Origin: Blattamonas nauphoetae
Lineage: Eukaryota > Preaxostyla > Oxymonadida
Direction of reading: 5' to 3'
DNA length: 64,000 nucleotides
NCBI GenBank assembly: GCA_033064195.1
Contig: JARBJD010000197.1
Span: 1-64,000, forward strand
Shown here: positions 20,657 through 32,100 of the stretch, in pieces
Layout of the letters: each line of letters opens with the position of its first letter
Position numbering within the stretch: position 1 is the first letter of the stretch
Made by a program: the position numbers and the translations under genes
Notes under the pieces: model-generated
The model's database searches: none
Told to the model about the DNA's origin: nothing
What the model saw: the letters and a program-made list of their open reading frames with translations, nothing else

Positions 20657-21848
20657 TTTAAATGCTCGTTACTGTTCTCATCCCACCAACCCACCCTTTC
20701 CCAGCAATTGCCTTTCTCCGTCCAACATCTCACTCTGAACACAGCTGGTCTTAATTTCGACGCTGTCCACAACACACATGGTATCAGCTTCAACACGTCA
20801 CTACCAAAGCATTATTCACACACCCACTCTCACCCACTTTCACCATCACCTCATTGGCACGACCTGTCCAGTTGAATAGATTTTAATTGTCTGGTTTTGT
20901 CGTTTTGTGCTTTTTCTTCTTTGTGTTCCTTTCGTGTCCCTCATTCTCTTGATTTCCCCACATTCACCCGTCTTCATTGAAGTTGTTCATCGAACGGCTG
21001 AACTGCAACGTTGACAGACATGAGTGACTCGACCGAATGTGCATTCCTGTTGATGTCATGTCCGACGCTCTCCGTTTGGTGTCTCCGCCCGTCACTTCAC
21101 CGAATCCGGACACTGATTGCTTCCCTGGACAATCGTGTTGCCAGCCCATCGTCTTGAGTTTCGTGTGTCTCCATTTCCAATGTTCTCTGTTGTCACGACA
21201 CATTCTGCTTTTCACCCTTCTGTTCGATCCATAGATGCTTTCTGTTCTTCCACACCATTGTATTCTCACATTTCTGTTCAGTTCGTAGATGCTTTCTGTT
21301 TTCACGACACATTCTGTTTTTCGCATTTTGGTTCAATTCATCAATGATTTCTGTTTTCACTTCGTTCCTGTCACTCAGACATCATTCGCTCGACTCACCT
21401 GGATTTGAACTGAATGATTCGTCCACCGCCATCTTCTGTTTCCACCTCAATCACATTCATTAATCATTCCTCGCTCACATCTCTTTTTTCATAGATATCG
21501 GACACAGTTTGTTTCAGGTCATAATTCTTGCTTATGGTTGCTTTTGACTGTTTTCCAAATATGGTTGACATTTATTAAATAAATAGTTCAAGATAGAAGA
21601 ATTAGAATACAGGGATGGCCGAGCGACAAAATCACCCCATAACTAGTTCATGAAGATCGCAAGTTTCTCCGAAATTAGAAAATGATGCTCTTTCACTCCT
21701 CGGAGAAATATGTGGGGTTGTCAACTTAGGATCTCTGCACACATATACGAGAAAGAAATTGATTTAGTTTGGGGCATTGATGTGTTAAATCCACAAACAT
21801 CAACCTGTTTTATGAATGGGTCAGATCAATTCTATCAATAACCTCAAC
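20657..21848. other. 3' flank and inner boundary of the left arm
   Basis: The first 220 bases match the 3' flank of the opposite gene in mirror orientation, beginning with AAATGCTCGTTACTGTTCTC. A 55-base tandem repeat follows at 21176-21365. Mirror similarity returns at about 21385-21470 around CTCGACTCACCTGGATTTGA. The part from 21471 on is unique to the centre of the duplication. No gene is supported before 21849. Confidence 0.6.
21176..21365. repeat. Tandem repeat of about 55 bases, three to four units
   Basis: Units share the core GATGCTTTCTGTTTTCACGA followed by CACATTCTGTTTTTC and a TTCGATTC-like end. The mirrored arm (about 22750-22830) has only about one and a half such units, so the number of units has changed since the duplication. 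No coding role is seen. Confidence 0.7.
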
Positions 21849-22347
21849 ATGCTCGCTTTCCTCCTGACATCAGTCCTTTCAGCTTTCAGGTTTGGCAACT
21901 ACGAATTCAAAGTGGAACACCTGACGTTGAAGAACGGGTATGAGACTCACTTTCTCATTATTCTCTTCGAACAGCACGGCCTACTCTCTCCGTGTGAGCA
22001 GTGAAGAAACGCTATATTTCAACTACATGGGTGAGGTTCGTCTTCCATCTGAATGTGAACCTCTTCCATCGCGGACAATTGCATATTCGATTGTGAGTTC
22101 GAAAGGAAAGGCAGTTTGTGAGAATGTGGGAACCATGGCATCTAGCACGTTCACCTTGATTCAGCCTGGTGGAGTCTTCACCCCGCCAATTGGTCTGCGT
22201 TCTGAGTATCAATCAGCGAGTGGAAATATATTCCAGATTGACCTGGTGTGCAACCGAGTTGAATCGATGCGAGTTTCGCGTTCCACAAGCGGATCTTACC
22301 TGGTGACATGGAACAATCCGGCAGGGTGTGCTCGTGTTGTTGGATAG
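21849..22347 (+). CDS. MRH (mannose-6-phosphate-receptor-like) domain protein
   Basis: Exon 1 (21849-21937) encodes a signal peptide, MLAFLLTSVLSAF, ahead of an upstream in-frame ATG alternative at 21816. A 37-base GT..AG intron (21938-21974) joins it in frame to exon 2, giving NGTAYSLRVSSEETLYFNY across the junction. The domain ends with the pattern GNIFQIDLVCN, then YLVTWNNPAGC, as in MRH lectin domains of sorting receptors and ER glucosidase subunits. Four cysteines are visible. The first stop is at 22345. Splicing at GG/GTGTGC to the acceptor near 22399 would instead add a short hydrophobic piece. No full membrane anchor follows, so it is secreted, incomplete, or a decayed gene. It sits alone in the centre of the giant inverted duplication. 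Confidence 0.5.
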
Positions 22348-23194
22348 AAGCGAATGAGGGCCAAATTATGTTTCATACACACCGTTTTCTTTTTCAGAGT
22401 TATTCTTGGTGCCACTGTTTTGGATACCACACCCATTTCACTGGAACCAAGTATGTTGAACAATACTCTGAGATAAAAGACAAACATGAATATGGAGCAA
22501 GGGGTGTCAACTTGGCGGAAACATAATCATTTCTGGGCCGGATCCAGTTTACTGGTGGATATTATGAACATTCTTTGAGGATTCAACTTCGATGAAACGA
22601 AAGAGAAGACAAAACTATCCAAGGACAATGAAAGAAAACGGAAGCTTGACAGGAAATATCAATGAATGTGTTTGTGTTGGAAACAGAACATTGTATTGGA
22701 CGAATCATTCAGTTCAAATCCAGGAGAGTCGAACGAATGATGTCTGAGTGACAGGGAGTGAAGACAAAAATGATTTATGTATTGAACAGAAATGTGAGAA
22801 CAGAATGTTCCGTGAGAAAAGAGAAAACTGGAAATGGAGAGACATCGAGGTGAAGACGAAGAACGTATGAAAGCAAGAAGGATGAAGGAAAAAGAAAGAA
22901 AATGAAGAAGATTGATGGAGAAGAAAAAAAGAAGAAGAACAAATCCAGAACGACAAAAACAATAAATCTCAAAAAAAGGTGATTGGAGAGGTCGTGCCAA
23001 TGACGTGATGGTGAGAGTGAGTGAGAATGGGTGTGTGAACAATGTTTTGGTAGTGACGTGTTGAAGCTGACACGATTGCTGTTGACAGCGTCGAAATGAA
23101 GACCAGCGGTGTTCAGAGTGAGATGTTGGACGGAGAATGGCAACTGTTGGGAAAGGGTGGGTGTGTGCGATGAGAACAGTAACGAGCATTTAAA
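22348..23194. other. Inner boundary and 3' flank of the right arm
   Basis: The part to about 22660 is unique centre sequence with a possible extra exon of the MRH-like gene. From 22660 on it mirrors the left arm's 3' flank, including a shortened version of the 55-base repeat at about 22750-22830 and an AG-rich stretch at 22850-22980. No independent gene is supported here. Confidence 0.5.
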
Positions 23195-26100
23195 TCAGCC
23201 AGTCACTTCAGAAACCACAACAGGCTCGTTCAATGGTGGCGGAACAAGAATCGGTGGTTTCGATTTCAGAAGGCTCAGACGCGATTTCACGTCAGACAGC
23301 GATGGGCGGTCGTCAGGCGAGAGAGACAGGCACTCCGACACCAGACTCGCCAACTCCGCGTCCTCCCAATTGTGGATCAGAGGCATCACTCCTGCCTTGA
23401 TCTGCCGAGACGCATTCACCGCGTCCTGCTCCGCGAACGGAACCTGTTCAGTCTCCATTTCCCACAAGACTAGGCCGAGCCGAAAAACCGTCACCTTCAT
23501 TTCATCGCATCCTCCGTCCGCCTTCCCAACTTCCGTCGCGCCCTCCATCGTCTCCTGCTCAGGTGCATTCCACCGACGATCTTCATTCTCTCGAGACTCC
23601 CCCGCTTTCATCTGATCCCCCTCCGATCGCTGCGGTCCCTGACTCTCAATTCGGAGGAACACATTGTTCGTGTAGTCCATGATGATCCAGTGTGGAGACA
23701 GTTTCCAGAAGATCTCGCTCGATGGTCGTTCTTTCATCATTCGCTCCAGTCCTTTCAAAATACGCTCTGCAATCATCTTCTTCGGCAGATCTTTCTTATT
23801 CTCGGTGTGCAGACGATGATACAGCGTGTTTCGGGGATCCACAGTGATCACTCCATTCTCCCCTTCACATCCAATCGCGGACACATACGGAACAGGATTC
23901 AAGTTTGTCGCATTCACTTGTCTGGCCGTACCAAGCTGATTGTCGTCGTCGTTCACCATCAGAAGTGAGGTCTGCTTGGATGAAACTTTAGATGTTCCGA
24001 ATATCGGTTTCACGGTCTCGTCGGGATCTCCCAGTTCGTATTTCACTTGAATCATCCCATCTTCAGGCACATTCAGCTCCTGGCTTGCTTGTTCGGCTTC
24101 TTTCTTCGTTTTTCGACGGCGGCATAGCACTCCAACAATGATCAGAAACACAATCACAACAATAATCAACGCACACACAATCGGAATCACAATCGAAGCA
24201 ACCACTCCTCCTTGTGACATGTTCCCTTTCGACGACCCACTCAACGAGAACGAATCTGTCGTCTGATCAGCACCATACGACAGGCGGCAGCGCAGTTCAT
24301 ATTTCTTGCTCAGCGAACTCACAGATTCTTGAGACAGCACGAACGACAGTTCTGTCTCTGTCCATTTCGATGGATTCAGCGATGAGATGTCGAAGTCGAT
24401 TGGCTGTCCTTCATCGTTCGATTTCCCTGCTTCGTCCTCAAACACTTCCAACTTCAGCCCACACGGAAGCATCGCGGTTCCAACAACCTTCACAGAATAC
24501 TCTTTCAACTTCTTGTCCAAACTGCTCGAAGATTCATTCCCCACAACTGTCGGAACGAACAGAGATGCTGCCACGATTTCATCATCCTTCGTGACTGTGC
24601 ATTCGTCCGCTGAGATCCAATGGTGAGGCGACGAGTGGCCGTCCCCTCCTCCGATCCCATTGATCGACACTGTCCCATTTGTACACTTGATGTTTCGGCG
24701 AAGAGAAGGCCATTCTTTGTGGGAAGGAGAATTGCTATTAAAGACGCAAGCGGTGAGAGTGAGTGGAGCGTCTGAGATGGAAATGGCTCCTTGTGAGATG
24801 TGGGTCAGATCTGTGTGTGAGAGTGAGGTTGACGTTTTTTCGATCTGAATTAGGCTTGTCTCCCATCCACACAAATCCGAGCTGTCTCCATTGTTCAACG
24901 CTGTCGATGAAGTGAGGGAGGAGAACTCAGAGAATCGAAGAGTGAGATCTTCACCATTCTTGGCGGTGATCAGTGTGGAGCCAAAGCATCCAGAGACATT
25001 CATGTTGTGGATCGTGCTCTCTCCGAAATCCGAAAATGCGAAGAGAGGAGTGCTGAAGTTCTGTTTCGTCATTTTCACGTCGGACAGAGTGAAACGCGAG
25101 TTGACGATGGAGAACAGCTGTCCTTCGATCTGTTTTGTTGACGACAGTGTCATTCCTGTCAAACTCAGAGTTCCTCCTTCCATCCTCACAACTGTTTCGT
25201 TGGTGGCGATCACAGTTTCGATTGTGAGAGATGTCATGTTTACTGATCCTCCCAAAACCGAGAACAAGACTGAATTCTCCGACATTTCTGAGTGAACTAC
25301 AATGTCGTTCATTTCGGCTGTTCCAGTCGACATTCTCACGAAAACTGCTGACGACTTCCCTTGGGATGAGATGCGAAGGTGCGAGAGTGTCAGTTTCTCC
25401 GACGAATGAACAATCACAGCATCAGCAGATTGAGTGAGAGGAAGCGAGAAGTCGAGGGTGGTGATCGACACCAGATTATCACCCGAAGTCTCCAACGATC
25501 CAGCTTCACCGACAAGACATGCACAGAGTGTTTTCGAATCGTTCCCTGAGAAGATCACACCATTCGGCAGAGAAAGACTCTCTGACAGTTCAATCTCGTC
25601 CATCACAACAATCTTGCTCGTCTTCTGAGCTGAGAGTCGACCAAGTGATTGCGAGATGGTTGGACACCAAATGCTGTTCGATCCACACTTCGCCATGTCG
25701 TACCCAGAACGCGACACTCCAACTGGTCCTTCTGATGGAAGCAGGTAGAACAGCAGCGACGCGGGGAGCTCGTGGAATGCGTCAAAACTCCAAAAGTGAT
25801 TCAGCGGCGTTGTTTCAGAGTACGACCCTTCGAATCGAGCATCGCCTTCAAAAACCCAATCTGCCAGTCTCGATCCAACCACTGACACGAAACACGACTC
25901 GACATCTTCATTCTCGATCATCTCGACAAAGTGAAGATTCGTCAGAGTAAAATCGAAGATGTGAACAGGGTCGGTTTGGTCTAGAAGGGGAAAAGACAGA
26001 GCGAGAAGCGCAGATTCTTTCGACGATGCCATCAGTGAGAATGTCACATCCTCCAGCGAGATTGAAAGGATGGCTTTCATCGTTGTCTCCAAAACTGTCC

Positions 26101-29100
26101 CATTTCCTGTCGAGCGAGCGATCGACGAGATCTCACATGATTTCAGTTTCAGTGAGCCAGTTGTGTGAGTGATCAGTGGTGAATCAGCAAGGACAAAAGA
26201 GGAGAGCGAGCAACCTGTCAGTCCAATCGAACCGGATTCTATAATGAAGAGAGAAGAAGCTCTCTCCAATGATTCCGCATTTTGAGACTGACTCGGAGGG
26301 AGAGGAACGAATTTCAGGTTGGCGAATGAGAGAGAAGAGCTCAGGGCGGAGAAGATTGTCGAAATGGACACAGAAACGACTTGTTTCGAGCTGTCTGATG
26401 ATGTCACTGAGAGATCCTTCGTTGCCACGAATCCAGCTGTTTCCGCCAGAGCACTGCAGATCACAATCGTCTCTCCAGCTCCAACCTTCTCCACTTCGGC
26501 TGACAGTGATGAGCACGGAAGAGAAGAAACCCCACATTTCGCGTGATTTCCGCCATCCGAAGCAATATACATCGTTGTCCCATCATACGCATTCCAGTGG
26601 TAGATCAGCTCGTCAACTCTCCCATCCTCATCTATCACCACAAACTCCTTCATTTCTGTTTCCGTGAATCTCGCTCCATTCGTCGTTGTTGGTGACCATA
26701 CTTTGATGAGTGTCGAAATGTCAGAAAGAGAATCTGGGTCGTGATTTGCTGGGATAACAATCACCACATGGCTTCCAGCAGCTTTCGATGAGATGTCAGC
26801 AACGGTGGATGTTCCATCAAACGAAAGTGTCGAGCCGAGATGAAGACGGAGGGCGGTTCCCAGTTTGGCGTTCGAGAAGTTGATGTGTTGGATCGGCGTT
26901 TCGGAGAGAGTGAGTGTTCCATCTGCTTTCACTTCAATCAGTGTCGTTGTTGAGCCAGGGACAACAAGTGCTGATTCACTGCTTGTTCCTCCCATCGAAC
27001 ACAACGAAAAGGAGAGCTCTCCCTCCTCAACCACAAACAGAGTCGCTGACTGACACGTTTCGGAAACAGTGAAGACAATCGACGCAAACGACAAGTTGGT
27101 CCCTGAATTCACAACTTCGAACCAGCCATTCTCATTAAATTCGATTTCTCGCTTCGGCGCAGATGATGACTGAACCAACAACGATGACGTCGCTCGCAGT
27201 TTCAATGAGAGCGACATTGATGTCAAAAGCGAGAGTGTGATGAGCTCGTTCAGACCAGACGATTTGAATGCAGAATCCAGAGTCGAGCATTTGAATGTCG
27301 TCGATCCACAATTCGGATGATCGACAGCATTCACAACTGATCCAATCAGGATCTCGTCCGAAGGAGAGACCAGCCAATACACAAGCGACCCTGTTCTCCA
27401 CTTGTCGTTTTTGTCTCTTGAAACATCCTCACCAAAGAAATTGGTGAGATGTGACATGTGCGGGTTCGGATGCCAAAGTGATGGTTGGATCTGAGATTTA
27501 AAAGACTGACCCTTCAAAGAAATGTACTTCCCTTGTTCTGAATCTGTTGTGACGCGATAAATCGATTGAATGAGAAAACTAACGCGACCGCTTGTTTTGA
27601 TCTCAAACATCGGTGTCCCTTCAAAATGGAAATCGATGAGAGTACAGTTGGTAATATCGCACGAACCAGATCCCAACTCGTCCCCATCTGACGGTGTTGA
27701 GGCGAAATGGACGAGAGGAGCAGAGAGTGTGGCAGTTGAAGAGCTGACAGTTGCATTGAATGAGACGACGTTCAGGAAGAGTGATTTCCCGACTGAGCAG
27801 ATCGGAGATTTCGATGTCGTTATCTCGCTTTCGCAAAGAACATAACAGTTTTCCATCGCAAGTCGCCCGTCTTTGTACATCACATTCACAACTTGGTGAA
27901 GAGGAGTCAATGTAAACTTGATCCTTTCAACAGTCAACCTCGATTCATCATCAATCGTGAACACGACTCCATCCAGTGCTGAGAGAATCAGAGAGTAAGG
28001 AATGGTGACTAATGAACTGTTACTTGAATAAACCAGATCATGTTTTTCTAACTTGACTGGTTCTGTAGTCATTGTATAATCAGCTTGAATACATTGTCGC
28101 TGGAAGATACTTCCGTTGGTAAATGTTGTCTGAAGATATTGAATGCCACAATTGATTGTCAGACAACGTGGAGAACCCCATTTACAGTCTGGAAGATCTT
28201 TTCCAGTGGTTGAAACGGAAAGCGTGGGGAATGGGATGAAATTTGAGATTGAGAGGATCTCGTCGTCATCCAGATTGTGGTTCTCGATTTCGAGGTGCGG
28301 AAATCGGCTGATTGAAAATCCACCACAGTTCGAAAGAAGATCTGGTCCTGTCTCTCCCAGCACGGTCTCCTCGACAAACACATCATTCCCAAAATCTGCC
28401 GTGTTCTCTTCGAAACGAGAAGAATCCAGAAAGATTGGATTTTCTGAAGTTGTCGTGCCTTTCGCAAAGATCGCTCCTCCCTTCCCAGAATCCACACCAT
28501 CCTCATCCACATCAACTGCGGAGTTGGTTGTAAATTGTGCAGTCGACGATAAGAGTGATGTGAAGGCGTTTCCGAAGTCGATCCATAACACTCCTCCCCT
28601 CTTCGCAGAATTGGAGATAAAAGATGTCAACGTGATGTTCAGTGTGGACGAGACGAGGTATGCAACTCCGCCTTCGTCAGCTTGGCAGTGCGAGAAGGTT
28701 CCTCTTAATATGGTCACATTGGAGTCCCGCGAGAAAAGAGCTCCGCCGTTTGTCGCTGAACACGAGCTCAGTGTCAAGATATTGATAATGACAGTCGAAT
28801 TTTGGCAATAAATCAGACCACCCTTTGTCCCTGAACTCGAAGAACAAGAATCTTGGTTGAAAGTGACAGAACAATTGTCCATATGGAGAAATGTGCCATC
28901 AGCTGTGGATTTCAGAAGTTGGATCTGATTCATGAAGAGATTGATAGTTGAATCTTTGACACTCGCAAACGATGCCGAACTGACGAAAGAAAAATTCAAT
29001 TTGAGATGTTGCATTAAAACCTTCTCTGCTCCCTCGCAGACGATGAACGGGACAGTCAGAGGATTGTCAAGAAGAGGAGTTGTCATCTGGTATTGAAAGA

Positions 29101-32100
29101 GAGCATCCGTCTGATTTCTGATGAGTCGAACAAATGGAGTGTTGTCCAAAGTGATCGGTTGTGCGAAGAGATGGTATTCGACAAGGACAAATGGACCGAC
29201 AGAATCGATGAAAGGATGGGTGAGTGTTGGATTGCCGAGTTTGATGCCTGTCTTACTGAGTTTAAGCGATGAATCTTGATCACATTCGAAGGCTGGCGTT
29301 GTGAGCTCATCAAACGCGAATTGGAGTTCAGCGAACGATAAGTATGCCTTTTCGAGAGTGATGAACACTTTGTTCTGTTGATTCACTGTGATGATGGACT
29401 GATCGTTGCGATTGAGTGTCACGTAGACGGTTGAATTCTGAAAAATGAACGGGGTCATTGTCTCTTTATGGACAGAGGATACCAGAAGTTCAGTCTTGGA
29501 ATTATTCCGAAAACGATACTCAAGAAGATACTGGAGAGTGTGATTCTTGAGGAGAGAATTGGAAATCCGACCGTAGGAGTAACTCCAAGTCAGAGGATCA
29601 TCAACTCCAGTCGAGGTCATCTGAAGGATGGCAGGAGGTGGGACGATGATGTGCTCCGAGTTGATCAGGAAGGAGGAGAGCGATGGGAAGGATTGGATTG
29701 TCGACAAATCGAGACTGATCTTCGACTCATCGAAGGACTTCAACACGACGTCATCTCCCTTCACAGCGGAAGAAACATCTTTCCCAGCTGAATTCTGATC
29801 AAAATAGCAAGATCCCATCTCGACAGCGCTGTTCACGTCACTCCTCTCCAGGTCGATCACTCCAGCTCGACCATTCGTTGAGCACGCTCCAAAACGACAA
29901 TACAGCAATTTCACTGTTCCACTCGTCTTTCCCTCAAGGCAACTCGCATACGGCGTCGATTCCACTTCGGTGATGACAATGTTGGTTCGCTTGATCGACA
30001 AGAAGAGAGTGTTCGAGATGGCGAGCGAGGAGGCTCCCGACAAACAGATCAGCGATTTCTCAGATGAGATGTTCTTGAAGAACGAGTGGCGGATCTCACA
30101 AGCTCCTGCCGCAAGTTGGAACAAACTCGACGTGATTCCAGACACCTCTTCAACAATCACATTCAGCACACACACACTCCCGCTGTCTGCTGTTGAAGCA
30201 AGAAACGACGACGACGACAGAGGAATGAGTCGGATCGATTGGAGAGTGAGCTTGCCTGTTGATTTCGAAACAATCCCATCCGTTGACAACTGTGTTGAGT
30301 GGGAATCTGTGAGATTCGATCCAGCACCCACAATTTCAACAAGATGTGAGACCGACAGAACACCAGTCTCAGCGAATGGACCATCTGAGAAGATGATGAC
30401 GTTGGCCATCGGCGATGGTTGAAGGGAACCGAGTGCTTCTGACAGTGATGAGAAAGTTTGGATTGGCTGACCTGCATCTTCTTCTGGTTCGGTTGGCAAT
30501 GTTTCCACTCTCATCTCGTTCTTGGTTTCCTCGACGGGAATTTCATTGACAAATGTCATTCTTTGTTTATTCGCCCACGAAGTTCCGAAGTACATCTTCC
30601 GATTAGATGTGCATCCGATCACAGCTGTTTCGTTCAGATTGGTGATAACCGTTGAGCCAGAGAAATCCAATACATTTGCAGTTTCCAGATCAAATCGGCA
30701 AACTTCGAAGAAATTGGCCAAGTTGGATAGTGCTGTCATGATACTGGCAGTCGTCCCCGTCACATTCGTGAAGGAGCAGAAATAGAAGAACGAATAAGTG
30801 CTTCTGATGTCGAGAAGTGATTTCCCTCCAGAGCATCGCGTGAAGGAGCAAGTGTCCAACACCAGCGACGGATGATTGTACGAGTAAATGAGGCTTTGAG
30901 CAGCTGCTGGTGAGCAGTCTGTGAAATCACATTTGTGGAAGACAGTATGGCCTGAAGAAGAGAGATAAATGGTCGATTTCGATGAGTTCGCCGGTGTGCC
31001 AGTGAAAGAGGTTTCTGAGAAGAGAAGCATGACGTCTGAGTCTCTGGTCTCGATTGAACACTGATCGAGTTTGCTGTCCAAAAAAACATGGGGATATGTG
31101 TTGATCGACGAATAAGTTGAATACATGATCGATGTGTTGGTGATTTCTGTTCGCGTGAACCCTGACAATGATGGTAATGCAAGTCTGATGACAAAGATTT
31201 GAGAATTTGTGTCGAGGATCTGTGAATCGGTGACGGAGATGATCCCCCTTCGACTTGACGATGCCTCGAAATTGAGAACACGTCCTGTCGTCTTCGAGTC
31301 ACCAATGAAACGACAGTTTGCGATTGTTGAGGACAGGTCGTCGTAATATGAACCGTAATAAAAGAATCCGCCATTATATTTGTTGGTTCTATCTCCACTC
31401 AACGTGAAATTGGAGTGTGTGATGACAATCGGTGCTGACAATCGATAGCTACCGATTGCACCTCCAAATTGGTTGGAGTTGGCATCGTTTGAAGGATACC
31501 AATCGTCGAAGGAACAAGTGGCGAAGGTGTTGGTCGATAAGGTTAGGCTGCACAGATAGATACATCCTCCGTACACGTATGATGAGCATTCGATGGAGCA
31601 TTTGGAGAAGCTGCATGAGATGACAGAGATTTTGGTGTAAGAAGAATTGAGATATATGGCTGATCCGCCAGCTGAATCATAATAAGTGGAAGTGATTGTG
31701 TATTTCAGGTTTCTGAACTGGCATCGAGTGAACGTGACGGTTTTCTTCGTGATATTGAACCTCCCTTCACCATCATAAAGTTTCCCAGTATATGGATCAT
31801 CTGGATCATCGCCAGGCTCAGCTTGGTCCGATGGCCCCACAAGGTTCGACGTGGGGCGGGCGACAGTCGGCGAAGTCCTGCGAACGATCGACGGGCGTTC
31901 GGACGAGGTCGTGTGGCACCAATCGAATGTGCTGTTCGAACAAAGAAAACTCCCTCCTCCATTCAAGTCTCGCAGCACCGACCCCGAAAGATGGTTGTTG
32001 CTTCCCCAAATCCCACATCCAATCATTCTCTGCGAAAACAGAGACGACACTTCGTTCACTTCTCCAGGCTGAGACGACACGTTCACAATCCGCAGTTCTG

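Larger units (their letters stand above)
10878..21470 (+). repeat. Left arm of giant inverted duplication
   Basis: This stretch is the reverse-complement partner of 22660-32985. It covers one 3,204-residue gene, about 160 bases of its upstream flank (matching through ACAATGACAACGA), and about 800 bases downstream. Identity is high in the 3' two thirds of the gene and the near downstream flank. It is lower and patchy near the 5' third and the inner boundary. Confidence 0.85.
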
